This document shows, in pieces, positions 23,878-33,235 of a stretch of DNA of 64,000 nt; within the stretch, counting starts at the first letter, position 1; each line of letters opens with the position of its first letter. A model generated the notes under the pieces. That model searched no databases. It was given only the letters and a program-made list of their open reading frames with translations, and was not told the origin of the DNA. The position numbers were made by a program, and so were the translations under genes. This stretch comes from Candidatus Saccharimonadota bacterium (GTDB lineage: Bacteria; Patescibacteriota; Saccharimonadia; Saccharimonadales; Saccharimonadaceae). Location of the stretch: contig JAFXKT010000002.1 of the NCBI GenBank assembly GCA_017531585.1, positions 444,203 through 508,202 of the forward strand, written 5' to 3'.

Positions 23878-24972
23878 CTAATTCCTATCCTTAATTTCTT
23901 TAATTTCTGCCTTAATCGTTTTCTTATTTGTTGTAATGTCTACAACACTTCCTACGTCGAGTTTGCCGCTAATAATCGCATAACCTCTCTGCAAAACCTT
24001 CTCAGGGTCAAACTGTTCTAGAATGCGCAAAATACCCTCAATATCTCTTTGGAATGTTGTAATCTTTACATCAATTTGACGCTTCGCCTCAAGCTTCAAA
24101 TCTCTAATTTCCCTGTATTTTTCATCGATTCTGGTATTGAGCAAATTATTTATACGCTGGATATTTCCCCAGCTTGCATCGATAATCTCGTTCTTGTCTC
24201 TAGACAGCATCTGGGCTGCATTACTTGGCGTCGAAGCCACAACGTCGGCCGCCAAATCACAAAGACTTTCGTCTATCTCATGACCAATACCCGTAATAAC
24301 CGGGATTTTACTGGCCGCTACAGCGCGAACTAACTTCTCATCGTTAAACACTGCAAGATCATCAGCGCTACCGCCACCACGAATCAAGGCAATCACCTGC
24401 ACTTCGCTACGCTCGTTAAAATATTGCAAAGCACGAATAATCTGATCGGCCGCAACCTCGCCCTGCACCTGCGTATGTGCTACCTGGACCTTCAAGCCAC
24501 CCCAACGCTCGTTCAAAATCTTGCAAAAATCTGCATAGCCCGCCGCCTGCGTACTAGAAATCACGCCAATTTCGCTAATCTCACTCGGAAGTGGGCGCTT
24601 GCGTTCTGGCTTGAACAAACCTTCTTCAGATAACTTCTTTTTGAGTAGTTCCAAGCTCTTCTTGATACTTCCTTCACCAACTGGCACAACCGCCTGAACC
24701 GTCAAAGAGAACTTGCCCCACTTCGTAAGTTTAGGGAGAGCTCGAATCCTGACTTTCATTCCGTCTTCAAGCGGAAAACGGAGCGAAAAAGCCATCATAA
24801 AACAGCCTACGCTAGACTCAGCATCCTTCAAATCAAAAAATACATATTTGCCCTGATTGAGCTTAAAGTTCGCAACTTCGCCCTCGATAATCGCGCCAGT
24901 AAACGCGTTTTCGATAATCTGGTTACAAATCGCCTGAAATTCTGTAACTGAATATACGACAGGATTATCCAT
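23878..24972 (-). CDS. xseA: Exodeoxyribonuclease VII large subunit
   Basis: 364 residues. It degrades single-stranded DNA. The N-terminal OB domain reads IIEGEVANFKLNQGKYVFFDLKD; the catalytic part has GVISSTQAAGYADF, ALIRGGGSADDLAVFNDE and PVITGIGHEIDESLCDLAAD. A helical region that binds XseB follows, ending QRGYAIISG. ATG 24972 (MDNPVVYSVTEF) is chosen because it lies directly after the upstream stop at 24974-24976; a longer frame would overlap the flippase-like gene. Confidence 0.93.
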   Translation of the reverse strand: MDNPVVYSVTEFQAICNQIIENAFTGAIIEGEVANFKLNQGKYVFFDLKDAESSVGCFMMAFSLRFPLEDGMKVRIRALPKLTKWGKFSLTVQAVVPVGEGSIKKSLELLKKKLSEEGLFKPERKRPLPSEISEIGVISSTQAAGYADFCKILNERWGGLKVQVAHTQVQGEVAADQIIRALQYFNERSEVQVIALIRGGGSADDLAVFNDEKLVRAVAASKIPVITGIGHEIDESLCDLAADVVASTPSNAAQMLSRDKNEIIDASWGNIQRINNLLNTRIDEKYREIRDLKLEAKRQIDVKITTFQRDIEGILRILEQFDPEKVLQRGYAIISGKLDVGSVVDITTNKKTIKAEIKEIKDRN

Positions 24973-24973
24973 T

Positions 24974-26254
24974 TTAGGCCTTCGTTTCAACTTCTTTTGT
25001 TTCAGACTTAGAAGCCTCTTTGGCCTTTTCTTCTGCTGGCTTTTCCTTAACAAAATGAGCCTTTTGCTCTTCTAGAGATTCTCTAGCAGCATCAGCTTTC
25101 AAAGCCTCCTCCTCTTTACGGCGGCGCTCTTCTTCTTTGCGCTCCATTTCGCGAACTTTGCCAACGTCAAAACGACTATCGCTAGACATAAGCGCCTGCT
25201 GATAGAATCCTAGGCCACTCATAATCGTAAGCGTCAAAACTACAATACGAGTCACAATAACTACAATCGTTGCAATCGAAAGATCCACACCGGTAGCCAC
25301 CAAAACTGCCACGAAAGCACCTTCATAGCCACCAAGGCCACCAGGTGTTACCATAACCGTACCAACGACACTTGCCACACCTTCGGCAATCATAATCTGA
25401 GGCAAAATCTCTGGATGACCAAGCGCGCAGCCTACAACCCAGTAAGTCGCAAGTTCCAAGAACGAGAATACGAAGCCCCAAATAATAGGCTTCTTCAAAA
25501 TATTCTTATCTCGCATGAGCGCTAGATAATCCGAACGCATATCCGTAAAGAATCGCTCAACATTCTCGCGCGTAAAGTTTCTCTTCTTAGCTGGTTTTTC
25601 TGGATTATTAGCCCTATTCTGATTCTTACGCCTCTGCCATCTATCTGCAAAGTTTGCAAGCTTATCCTTCAAGAAATCAACATTCTTCTGTTTTCTAAGA
25701 ACAAGGACAGCAACAACAATCAAAAGCTGGATACCCGCTGCAATACCGCCAGCAAGCCACAAATACCAACCATTTCCAGGGCGGACACAGCCCGCAATCA
25801 GTACGACAATAATCGCGATCATTGTCTGAACAGCATTACCGACCGCGCAAATTGCATAGCGAAGGCCATGAATAAAGCTCACCTGACCAGCCGAAACCTC
25901 AAGCTCACGAAGGCGCCAAATAAGATACGCTAGGCCACTCATACCGCCGCTTGGCATCGTGTGGTTTACAAAGTTAATTTCGAGCGAAATACGCGTTAGT
26001 TTTAGATTGCTAACCTTCATTTTTCTGCGCTGTTTCAAGAACGAGAAATACATCTGACCAGCCGCAAAATACATCATGAACTGCTCTGGAATCAAAAGAA
26101 GAAGCACCCAGATATTCAATTCCCTAAAGGCATCGACAGTTGCCTGGAACATTGTCATTTCCCGACCATCGATCGTAACGACCTCAGAAAAAGTGCTATA
26201 ACCAATTACTACCACCAAAATAAGGGTGACAGCACTAAGAATCTTCTTAAACAT
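24974..26254 (-). CDS. Flippase-like membrane protein (LPG synthase TM region/UPF0104 family)
   Basis: 426 residues. About eight hydrophobic segments are visible. The family hallmarks NHTMPSGGMSGLAYLIWRLR in the first half and MVTPGGLGGYEGAFVAVLVATGV in the second match the lysylphosphatidylglycerol synthase TM-region family, used for lipid flipping or transfer. There is no synthase domain. The C-terminal ~65 residues are a Lys/Glu-rich cytoplasmic tail. ATG 26254 follows TGTTATAAT by 6 nt (leaderless). It heads an operon with xseA and xseB and is divergent from the methylase gene, with only 16 bp between start codons. Confidence 0.85.
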   Translation of the reverse strand: MFKKILSAVTLILVVVIGYSTFSEVVTIDGREMTMFQATVDAFRELNIWVLLLLIPEQFMMYFAAGQMYFSFLKQRRKMKVSNLKLTRISLEINFVNHTMPSGGMSGLAYLIWRLRELEVSAGQVSFIHGLRYAICAVGNAVQTMIAIIVVLIAGCVRPGNGWYLWLAGGIAAGIQLLIVVAVLVLRKQKNVDFLKDKLANFADRWQRRKNQNRANNPEKPAKKRNFTRENVERFFTDMRSDYLALMRDKNILKKPIIWGFVFSFLELATYWVVGCALGHPEILPQIMIAEGVASVVGTVMVTPGGLGGYEGAFVAVLVATGVDLSIATIVVIVTRIVVLTLTIMSGLGFYQQALMSSDSRFDVGKVREMERKEEERRRKEEEALKADAARESLEEQKAHFVKEKPAEEKAKEASKSETKEVETKA

Positions 26255-26260
26255 GATAAA

Positions 26261-26270
26261 ATTATAACAT
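26261..26270. promoter_or_regulatory. Overlapping divergent promoter
   Basis: The 16 bp between the start codons at 26254 (minus) and 26271 (plus) hold ATTATAACAT. This gives TGTTATAAT on the minus strand and an AT-rich -10-like region on the plus strand, so RNA polymerase probably cannot serve both at once. Confidence 0.5.
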
Positions 26271-27425
26271 ATGATTTTTATGCTAATTTTAGGTCGCGAG
26301 CCAAAACTTTCCCTCGTTGAACTCGAAGCGCTTTTTGGTAGCGAAAATGTCAAAAAAGTAGCACCAGAAATTGCATTCGTCGAAACAGACAGTCTTAATC
26401 TCGAACATCTTGGTGGCTCTATCAAAGCCGGAAAAATCCTTGAAGAATCTGTCACGGATTATCTTGCCAAACTTCCAGAAGGCAAAATCACCCTCGGTAT
26501 CTCAGACTATTCCGCCAAAGCCAACAAAAAATCCAGCTGGACACTTGCGCTCAAATACAAGAATCTTCTCAAGCGCCATGGCCGCAATGTTCGCCTAATA
26601 CCGAACAATGACGGCCCAGTCCTTAGCTCCGCCGCATCTCATCACAACCAACTCGGCGAGAAGCTAAACCACATCGAAATCCTAAAATTCAACAATCACC
26701 TCGCCGTTTCTATTGGTACGCAAAACATCACTGCCTATGCCAAACGCGACCGCGAACGTCCAGCCCGCGACGCCTTTGTTGGCATGCTTCCACCAAAGCT
26801 AGCCCAAATCCTAATCAACATTGCCGTTGGCGAATTCAAAAAAGAAAATCAAGACCAAAAAGATCTCGTCGTTCTTGATCCGTTCTGTGGCACTGGCGTT
26901 GTTTTGCAGGAAGCCACCCTCATGGGCTATTCCGCCTATGGCACCGACCTTAGCGAAAAAATGATTTCCTATTCCAAGAAAAACATGGATTGGCTAACTA
27001 ACCGCACACCAGAATTACAAGAAAAAGATGCGCCAAAGCTATACCTAGAGCCAGGCGACGCCACCGATCATAGCTGGAATCTCGCCAAAGTTAACTGTAT
27101 CGCCAGCGAAATTTACCTTGGTCACCCGCTATCACAGGCGCCAAGCGGCATCAAACTAAAAGAGTATCAACAGTCTACAAAAGCTCTTCTAACCAGCTTT
27201 TTGAAGAATATTGGCGCTCAAATTACCTCCGGAGCCACGCTCTGTCTAGCCACTCCAGCTTGGCTACGTCCAAATGGGCACTATGAAGGGGTAAATATCC
27301 TTGACGAAATCGAGAAACTTGGGTATAATACCCTTCAGTATAAGCACGCAGCGAGTCAAGACCTTCTCTATTATAGAGACGGACAGATCGTTGCGCGCAA
27401 ATTATTAATTTTAAGGAAACAGTAG
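26271..27425 (+). CDS. Trm11/RlmL-type RNA guanine-N2 methyltransferase
   Basis: 384 residues. The N-terminal third (LGREPKLSLVELEALFG, then a THUMP-like region) is typical of tRNA m2G10 methylases. The SAM-binding motif is VVLDPFCGTGVVLQEA near 200-215, followed by YGTDLSEKMISYSKKN. The catalytic NPPY-type motif is replaced: the expected place reads ASEIYLGHPLS, so the reaction is less certain. ATG 26271 or ATG 26280 may start the protein. Its 3' end is 4 nt from rpmA, so the two are cotranscribed. Confidence 0.8.
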   Translation: MIFMLILGREPKLSLVELEALFGSENVKKVAPEIAFVETDSLNLEHLGGSIKAGKILEESVTDYLAKLPEGKITLGISDYSAKANKKSSWTLALKYKNLLKRHGRNVRLIPNNDGPVLSSAASHHNQLGEKLNHIEILKFNNHLAVSIGTQNITAYAKRDRERPARDAFVGMLPPKLAQILINIAVGEFKKENQDQKDLVVLDPFCGTGVVLQEATLMGYSAYGTDLSEKMISYSKKNMDWLTNRTPELQEKDAPKLYLEPGDATDHSWNLAKVNCIASEIYLGHPLSQAPSGIKLKEYQQSTKALLTSFLKNIGAQITSGATLCLATPAWLRPNGHYEGVNILDEIEKLGYNTLQYKHAASQDLLYYRDGQIVARKLLILRKQ

Positions 27426-27429
27426 TAGT

Positions 27430-27708
27430 ATGTCACATGTCAAAGCTGGCGGTACCAGCAAAAACCTACACAACAACGCTGGTCAGCGCCTAGGCGTCAA
27501 GCGTTTTGGTGGTCAGACCGTTCGCACTGGCGAAGTACTCGTTCGCCAAACCGGCGCTACGAAGATCGCTGGCCCAGGCACGTTCATGAGCCGCAACTTC
27601 ACCATCCATGCTGCAATCGATGGTAAAGTCGTCTTCGTTAAGACCAAAAAGAATCACTTCTCAGGTAAAAGCGTTCCACGCACTCGCGTAGAAGTTCACG
27701 CAGCCTAA
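27430..27708 (+). CDS. rpmA: 50S ribosomal protein bL27
   Basis: 92 residues. HVKAGGTSKNLHNNAGQRLGVKRFGGQ and VLVRQTGATKIAGPGTF are the bL27 signature. Its N-terminus reaches the peptidyl transferase centre. AAGGAA lies 13 nt upstream. In most bacteria rpmA follows rplU; here bL21 is 5.5 kb away on the other strand. Confidence 0.97.
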   Translation: MSHVKAGGTSKNLHNNAGQRLGVKRFGGQTVRTGEVLVRQTGATKIAGPGTFMSRNFTIHAAIDGKVVFVKTKKNHFSGKSVPRTRVEVHAA

Positions 27709-27711
27709 GTA

Positions 27712-27740
27712 AAAATAAAGCCCGTAAGGGCTTATTTTTA
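27712..27740. terminator. Bidirectional terminator after rpmA
   Basis: AATAAAGCCC and GGGCTTATT flank a GTAA loop with T-rich ends both ways. It serves rpmA and the convergent nuclease gene. Confidence 0.75.
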
Positions 27741-28487
27741 TTCTTTAATTTCGACGCTTACTGCCGCATGGTCCGAAACGAGTTCTTTGTGAACCTCAAA
27801 GTTGCTCCATTCAAGATCATTCGATATAAGAATATGATCACAGGCTACATCTTTTACAAACTTTAGATTCATTAAAGTCTGCTTTGTACCAGTCTCGACC
27901 GTCAAATCTTTCAAGAAATCAAACTCGCGCATTGCTGGCGCCGCTGCTTCAAGATTCAAATCACCGCAAAATACCAACTTATTATCTATATCACGAATCA
28001 AATCTGCTAGCCTTTGTGCGCATTCAACCGAAACTTCGTTGCCAAGCGGATTCGCCTGCCAGTAACCATGATGCGTTACAATCGTAAAACCATTTTCTAA
28101 CTTCGCAATAATTGCACCATAACCCTGTTTTTCAACCTGCGCATGCCACTCCTTAACATAATTCATCTCGTTACTATAAGTACCGTGAATCCATGGCGTC
28201 TCGGAACTTACGATTGGAATCTTGCTCAAGATTGCATTGCCTTGTTCGATAACCGCCGTACCATCAAGCATACGGACACCCCAGTTAGACTGACGCACCT
28301 CATAATCAAAACCGCCGGCCTCTTTCAAAACATCTACCGTATCCGCAAAATGTGCGAGATGATCTGGCGCCTCCGCACTCCAAACCGCCTCTTGAAGACA
28401 AACTACATCATAATCGTTTTCTCTCAGGAACCTCGACAACGCACCCTTCATACGTCCAGTCCAAACATTTAGCTGCAATACCTTCAT
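27738..28487 (-). CDS. Endonuclease/exonuclease/phosphatase (EEP) family protein
   Basis: 249 residues. MKVLQLNVWTGRMKG, VVCLQEAVW (metal-binding Glu), IVTHHGYWQ, FCGDLNLEAAAP and LVSDHAAVSVEI are the EEP motifs. The substrate can be DNA, RNA, lipid or phosphoinositide; it differs from the xthA in this window, which keeps DNA-repair-specific residues. The start at 28487 uses AAGGAGG 5 nt upstream. It is last in the operon from 32200. Confidence 0.85.
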   Translation of the reverse strand: MKVLQLNVWTGRMKGALSRFLRENDYDVVCLQEAVWSAEAPDHLAHFADTVDVLKEAGGFDYEVRQSNWGVRMLDGTAVIEQGNAILSKIPIVSSETPWIHGTYSNEMNYVKEWHAQVEKQGYGAIIAKLENGFTIVTHHGYWQANPLGNEVSVECAQRLADLIRDIDNKLVFCGDLNLEAAAPAMREFDFLKDLTVETGTKQTLMNLKFVKDVACDHILISNDLEWSNFEVHKELVSDHAAVSVEIKE

Positions 28488-28497
28488 ATTTACCTCC

Positions 28498-29127
28498 TTA
28501 TAGCTTAGAAATCTCAAGTAGCGCCCATTCTACTGGCATCCAGATATCCGTAATACCAGAACTCTTGGTCATCATATCTGCTTCCGCAATAATCTTTAGC
28601 GCCCGAACGGGCTTCTTATTCTTACCATCAATCAACTTAATACATTGACCAGCCATTGTACCAATAATCAGTGGTGCCGCAGATCTAGATTCTATCTTGC
28701 GAAGCTTCCTGATAGCATCTGCACCACGCCCAGCGTAAGCATCCTGGAAGGGCTTGCAGTTTTCAAACTTATCTCGAGTCTTTTCCTCGGTTGTTATAAA
28801 TTCTTCGACCTCAATATCCTTACAGGCAAAGACACTCTTCACGTAGGCAAAAGTCTTATTCAGTTTATCGTTTACAACAACTACATTAAAGCTAGTGTCG
28901 GCATAATCTGGCAGTTTCTCGAAACACTCCGGCTTCGAGCTTAAATCTTTGATCAAAATCTTTCGCCCGGAGCCATCATCAAACAAGCTAACACCTCTAA
29001 ATATCGAATCCAAATCAGATAGATCAATATTCTCAGTCTCAACCACCTCGTAATTATCTCCGAGAATACGCTTAGCGGTTCGCATCATCGCCTCTCGATC
29101 CGTACCATGCAGTATCTTAATCGGCAT
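28498..29127 (-). CDS. Possible DNA polymerase III delta-like clamp-loader subunit
   Basis: 209 residues. The layout ILHGTDREAMMRTAKRIL...IFRGVSLFDDGSGRKILIKDL...FNVVVVNDKLNKTFAYVKSV follows that of HolA: a nucleotide-fold start, a LF-x-turn and a VxxxDKLDKR-like strand. It is much shorter than usual (~340 aa) and lacks the C-terminal collar domain. I give it as a tentative match. Its ATG overlaps the mutM stop (TAATG), with AAGGAG upstream. Confidence 0.5.
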   Translation of the reverse strand: MPIKILHGTDREAMMRTAKRILGDNYEVVETENIDLSDLDSIFRGVSLFDDGSGRKILIKDLSSKPECFEKLPDYADTSFNVVVVNDKLNKTFAYVKSVFACKDIEVEEFITTEEKTRDKFENCKPFQDAYAGRGADAIRKLRKIESRSAAPLIIGTMAGQCIKLIDGKNKKPVRALKIIAEADMMTKSSGITDIWMPVEWALLEISKL

Positions 29128-29996
29128 TACTTAGTCTCCTTGTATCCAGGCTGGCATTTCGGACAAAAATGCGTACCACGTCCAGCTACTCGAATTTTTA
29201 AAATATTTGTTCCACAATGCGTGCAGGCTTCGCCATCGCGTCTAAAAACTTGCGCAAACTTATCCAAATAATTTCCACGCGAGCCGTCCGGCTTCACATA
29301 GTCCTTCATGGTCGAGCCACCAGACTCAATCGCACGTGTCATAACATCACGCGCGGCGGCTAACAATTCGTCGGATTCCGCACGCGTCAAAGTTCCAGCA
29401 TTTCGTCCAGGAAAAACTTTGGATTTAAAACAAGCTTCATCAACATAAATATTTCCAAGCCCACAAATTAGCTTTTGGTTTAATAAAACCGCCTTAATTG
29501 ACGTATTTTTATGACGATTTAACATTTCATAAAAATCATCTTCGCGCATATCCCAAGGCTCAGGCCCAAGTTCGCTCAAAAACTTATCGTTTTTAAGATC
29601 TTTTTCGGACATAATTGCCAAGAATCCAAACTTTCGAAGATCGTTAAAATACAGATGTGAGCCATCTTCAAACTCAAAATAAACCCTCGTATGACGGCTC
29701 GGCATCTCAGCAATAAAGTTACCATCTGGGTGACCAGCCGCAAAACGCCCATCCTTATCAACATATATCATCTGACCGGTCATGCGCATATGACCAAGGA
29801 TAGTCCGCCCGTCTCCTAGCCCAAGAAGCAAAGCCTTGCCCTTACGGTCAATTTTTACGAATTCCCGCCCCTGTAAGCTATCGCTCTCACCCCTGAAGCT
29901 TTTTTCGCACAAAACACAGCATTGAACAATTTTTTTGTTCAATATTAACCCCTGTAACCCACGCCTTATCGTCTCAATTTCTGGAAGTTCCGGCAT
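29127..29996 (-). CDS. mutM: Formamidopyrimidine-DNA glycosylase
   Basis: 289 residues. It removes 8-oxoguanine and cuts the abasic site. The start at 29996 is decided by the required N-terminal Pro (PELPEIETIRRGL, where Pro2 and Glu3 are catalytic). GHMRMTGQM, GLGNIYVDEACF and the C-terminal zinc finger CTHC...CPKC are all present. It sits between a CPBP protease and the delta-like gene in one operon. Confidence 0.96.
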   Translation of the reverse strand: MPELPEIETIRRGLQGLILNKKIVQCCVLCEKSFRGESDSLQGREFVKIDRKGKALLLGLGDGRTILGHMRMTGQMIYVDKDGRFAAGHPDGNFIAEMPSRHTRVYFEFEDGSHLYFNDLRKFGFLAIMSEKDLKNDKFLSELGPEPWDMREDDFYEMLNRHKNTSIKAVLLNQKLICGLGNIYVDEACFKSKVFPGRNAGTLTRAESDELLAAARDVMTRAIESGGSTMKDYVKPDGSRGNYLDKFAQVFRRDGEACTHCGTNILKIRVAGRGTHFCPKCQPGYKETK

Positions 29997-30010
29997 CAGT
30001 TTCCCCGCTC

Positions 30011-30937
30011 TCAAGCTATGCCATGTACAAAGAGTAGATAGTAAGCCAAGCCGTTCTTAAACATATGAACCAGCATGCCACCCCAAATCGTTCCCGTATA
30101 TTCACGGATCAAGCACATAACTAGACTCATCGAAGCAACCGACACAGCAACATTAACCTGTAGATGTACTACGCCGAACAAGACGGACACCAAAAGAATT
30201 GCCGGCCAAGCAGGAATCCTTAGTCGTAGTTTGCCATATAGCCAACCACGGAAGACAATTTCCTCTGCTATCGGGGCAATCACGACAAGCGCAATAAATG
30301 CCATCAGCATATCTGTTGTACCAGATATATTCTCGTAGCCAACTTCCTGCTTCTGTTCCCAGTCAACGAATGGCAATAGCCACTGCATAATCGCAGTAAT
30401 TACAAATGCAATAATCAAAGACAAAACAAATCCCACAAGCGCCAAACCAATATCTGTCCAGGTAAGCAAACCTCGAAGACCCAACTCATCACGCGTTGTT
30501 TTCTCTTTCAAAACAAGCCATGGCAGGAATATCGTAACTGCAAGGCAGACGACATAAATAACCGCAGAGAGAATCGTCTCGAAAGTTGCGTTATCGACAA
30601 ACTGCACACCAAATACACGGTTCAAAATGATCAAAGCGCCCATAACAAGGTACTGAGAACCAAACAACGCTATGGCTACCCATGCAGATAGAAGGAAGCA
30701 TCTTAGAACCCCAAGACCAATCTTCCAACCTTTGCTCTTCTTTTCTTGCTTACGCCACTTTTTCTTTAGCTCACGAATCTTTGCATAGTAGCCTGTTTCT
30801 GCCTCTTCTTCGGCAGAAACTTTTGCAACAACTTTCTCTTTTGGAACTACAGAAACAACCTTCCCTACAGGCTTCTTATCGGTTCCTAGTACTTTGTCCG
30901 CTTTCTTTTTCTTTACGGATTGTTTTGTTGTCGTCAT
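30011..30937 (-). CDS. CPBP-family intramembrane metalloprotease
   Basis: 308 residues. A Lys-rich cytoplasmic N-terminus of ~60 residues precedes at least six membrane segments. Motif 1 is EEIVFRGWLYGKL (EExxxR) and motif 2 FGVVHLQVNV (His ligand), the glutamate-histidine pair of CAAX/bacteriocin-processing (CPBP) proteases. GGGAGGAG lies just upstream. It follows the site-2 protease gene by 9 nt, so two intramembrane proteases are cotranscribed. Confidence 0.88.
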   Translation of the reverse strand: MTTTKQSVKKKKADKVLGTDKKPVGKVVSVVPKEKVVAKVSAEEEAETGYYAKIRELKKKWRKQEKKSKGWKIGLGVLRCFLLSAWVAIALFGSQYLVMGALIILNRVFGVQFVDNATFETILSAVIYVVCLAVTIFLPWLVLKEKTTRDELGLRGLLTWTDIGLALVGFVLSLIIAFVITAIMQWLLPFVDWEQKQEVGYENISGTTDMLMAFIALVVIAPIAEEIVFRGWLYGKLRLRIPAWPAILLVSVLFGVVHLQVNVAVSVASMSLVMCLIREYTGTIWGGMLVHMFKNGLAYYLLFVHGIA

Positions 30938-30946
30938 ATCTCCTCC

Positions 30947-32200
30947 CTACCTTTGCATAAGACGCATTACGTCGATTACGGTCACGATCAAAGCTAGAAT
31001 AATAATCGCCATAAATGCACGACCAACAATCTTCTCTTCTTTCTCTTTCGTAAGCTCTTTCTTGCGTAGCTTAAAGATTGTAATTAGTAGCCATCTACCG
31101 CCATCAAGTGCAGGAATTGGCAAAACATTCATACAAGCAAGAGAGATCGAAATGATAGCCACCAAGAAGAATACGCTGGTTGCGCTATCGCTCACAAACG
31201 CAGGAAATAGTATTCCAATAATACCAACAGGACCACTCAAGCCATCAGTTGCCGATTTGAGCGCCTCAGAGCCTTCCTGACGCGTTTCAGACGCAGGACT
31301 TACCTGTTTTACTATTCCAGTCACCAAATTCACCAAAAGCGTCCCTACGCCCTTGAAAGTTTCCCCTGTTAACTGCAAAGTCAAACCCGCACCGACAATT
31401 GGCGCACTCCAAGTACTCCTATGTACAGACGAGCCACTGAGCACTGCACCAAAAAGATACTCCGAACCTTCCTCATTTAACTTCACAGAAGCGCTTTTTT
31501 CTTCGCCGTTGCGCTCATAATAGATCACAACGTGCTGGCCAGGATATTGCTTCGTATAATCAGTAAAATCGCTAGGCATATTGATATCTTCTTCCATCAT
31601 GCCAGTAGTTGGACACGGCGCTTTATCGCATACGACGCTCATATCACGACCGATGCGCTTAATAGTATCACCCTCCTGGAAGCCAGCATTTGCGGCAGGA
31701 CTATCAGGTTTAATGGCGCTCAGGACAACCGGAGACGTTACTACTACGCGACTATCCGAGGCAATCTCGAACTGATTATCCAAAAACCGTGGCATACCTG
31801 TAATGGCCAAGACCGTCAAAATCACAAAGGCAATTAGCCAGTTTGCAGCAACACCGCCGAACAAGATCTTAGTCTTTCCCCAGTAACTAGCGCGGCCGAA
31901 ACTACCCTTTTCCTTAGCAGCATCACTTTCGCCCTTCATCTGGCAAAAACCACCGATCGGCAACCAGTTCAGAGAGATAATCAAACCTTCGCCAGGCATC
32001 TTTTTCCATTGCTTCTTTGGGATACGTTTCCACTTACCATTAACCTTGCGCCAACACAAAGCTCTTGGTGGGAAGCAGATGCCAAATTCTTCTACCTCTA
32101 CCCCGTTTTTTCTGGCCATCAAGAAGTGGCCAAACTCGTGCGCTGTTACCAAGAACACGAGCATAAATAAACCTATAATAACTCCAAACAATACACTCAT
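30947..32200 (-). CDS. rseP: Site-2 type M50 membrane zinc protease with PDZ domain
   Basis: 417 residues. VTAHEFGHFLMARKNGVEVEEFGI holds the HExxH zinc site (H21, E22, H25) in the first membrane helix, and NVLPIPALDGGRW gives the third ligand. A PDZ domain (IKPDSPAANAGFQEGDTIKRI) lies between. RseP-type enzymes cut anti-sigma factors or leftover signal peptides in the membrane. TGCTACAAT ends 9 nt before the ATG. It is first gene of the operon through 27738. Confidence 0.92.
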   Translation of the reverse strand: MSVLFGVIIGLFMLVFLVTAHEFGHFLMARKNGVEVEEFGICFPPRALCWRKVNGKWKRIPKKQWKKMPGEGLIISLNWLPIGGFCQMKGESDAAKEKGSFGRASYWGKTKILFGGVAANWLIAFVILTVLAITGMPRFLDNQFEIASDSRVVVTSPVVLSAIKPDSPAANAGFQEGDTIKRIGRDMSVVCDKAPCPTTGMMEEDINMPSDFTDYTKQYPGQHVVIYYERNGEEKSASVKLNEEGSEYLFGAVLSGSSVHRSTWSAPIVGAGLTLQLTGETFKGVGTLLVNLVTGIVKQVSPASETRQEGSEALKSATDGLSGPVGIIGILFPAFVSDSATSVFFLVAIISISLACMNVLPIPALDGGRWLLITIFKLRKKELTKEKEEKIVGRAFMAIIILALIVTVIDVMRLMQR

Positions 32201-32314
32201 TATTCTTTAATTGTAGCACAGCATTTTTCAATTAACATAAGCCTTGAAAGACTACCCTAAACATAAGCATGAATGCTATAATATATAGCAAATATTAACC
32301 ATAAGGAATAATTA

Positions 32315-33112
32315 ATGAATAAGAATATCATTAAAACAATTCTTGGTGTTGCCATGATGGTATTTGGTGCAGTCTGCATCCTTGCCGTTTTCCTTCCATG
32401 GATCTCGGTTAGCTTCATGGGTCAATCAGCCGACGCCGGCTTCTTTAGCGCAAGCTCTGGCGGCCAAACACAATCCTTTACTAGCGAAGAAGGCTTCCCT
32501 ATTGCCTTCCCAATCCTATTAATCGCAGGTGGCGCTATTAGTATTATTAGTGGTGCCCTATATGGCTTCGTCAAAAATATCAAAACTAGCATTACTGCGA
32601 GTATCGCTCTAGTTGGCGGTCTAGTTTCCCTAGGCACAGCTATTGCTTTCAATATCTGGTTCAATAACCAGCTAAATAGCTCACTAGAATCTTCATCAGA
32701 ATATGGCAGCTTCGTATCTGCTATGGCTAGCATGATTAAAGAAATGATGCACCCAGCCGTTGGTTTCATTCTTACTATCATCTTTGGCGCTCTTGGCGCA
32801 GTTAGCGGCATTGCTGGTATTATTGTTGGCGTAATAAACAAAGGTCAAGCCGTAGCTCCAGTAGCAGCAGCTCCAGTAACGACAGTTGCAGCTCCAGTTA
32901 CTCCTGTAACACCAGTCGCACCAGCAGCTCCTGCAGCACCAGCAGCTCCAGCTGAACCAGTTGCACCTGCTACACCAGCAGCTCCTGCAGCTCCTGCTGA
33001 ACCAGTAGCACCTGTTACTCCAGCAGAACCAGTTACTCCTGCAGCACCTGCAGAACCAACAGCTCCAACTGATACAACAACCCCTAGCGAACCAACAGCT
33101 CCCCTAGCTTAA
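32315..33112 (+). CDS. Hypothetical four-helix membrane protein with Ala/Pro repeat tail
   Basis: 265 residues. Four membrane segments (about 8-30, 62-83, 91-114, 143-170) enclose a short ectodomain loop ([18 protein letters not shown]). The last ~85 residues are low-complexity repeats of [13 protein letters not shown] type, acidic and Pro-rich, which may span cell wall. AAGGAA 8 nt upstream supports the ATG; a TGCTATAAT promoter lies at about 32273-32281, so the leader is ~30 nt. Function unknown. Confidence 0.8.
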   Translation: MNKNIIKTILGVAMMVFGAVCILAVFLPWISVSFMGQSADAGFFSASSGGQTQSFTSEEGFPIAFPILLIAGGAISIISGALYGFVKNIKTSITASIALVGGLVSLGTAIAFNIWFNNQLNSSLESSSEYGSFVSAMASMIKEMMHPAVGFILTIIFGALGAVSGIAGIIVGVINKGQAVAPVAAAPVTTVAAPVTPVTPVAPAAPAAPAAPAEPVAPATPAAPAAPAEPVAPVTPAEPVTPAAPAEPTAPTDTTTPSEPTAPLA

Positions 33113-33124
33113 GCTCGCAAAACT

Positions 33125-33158
33125 AAAAAATATCCACAAATCACAGTGGATATTTTTT
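33125..33158 (+). terminator. Terminator of the 32315 gene
   Basis: AAAAATATCCAC pairs with GTGGATATTTTTT. Confidence 0.8.
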
Positions 33159-33185
33159 GTTAGTAACGCATTTGATTGGTAAAAC

Positions 33186-33223
33186 AAAAAAATATCTGCA
33201 TGTTTCTTTGCAGATATTTTTTA
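33186..33223 (-). terminator. Terminator of rplU
   Basis: AAAAATATCTGCA pairs with TGCAGATATTTTT, directly downstream of the rplU stop on the minus strand. It is similar in sequence to the neighbouring plus-strand hairpin. Confidence 0.8.
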
Positions 33224-33235
33224 GTTTACCAAAGA

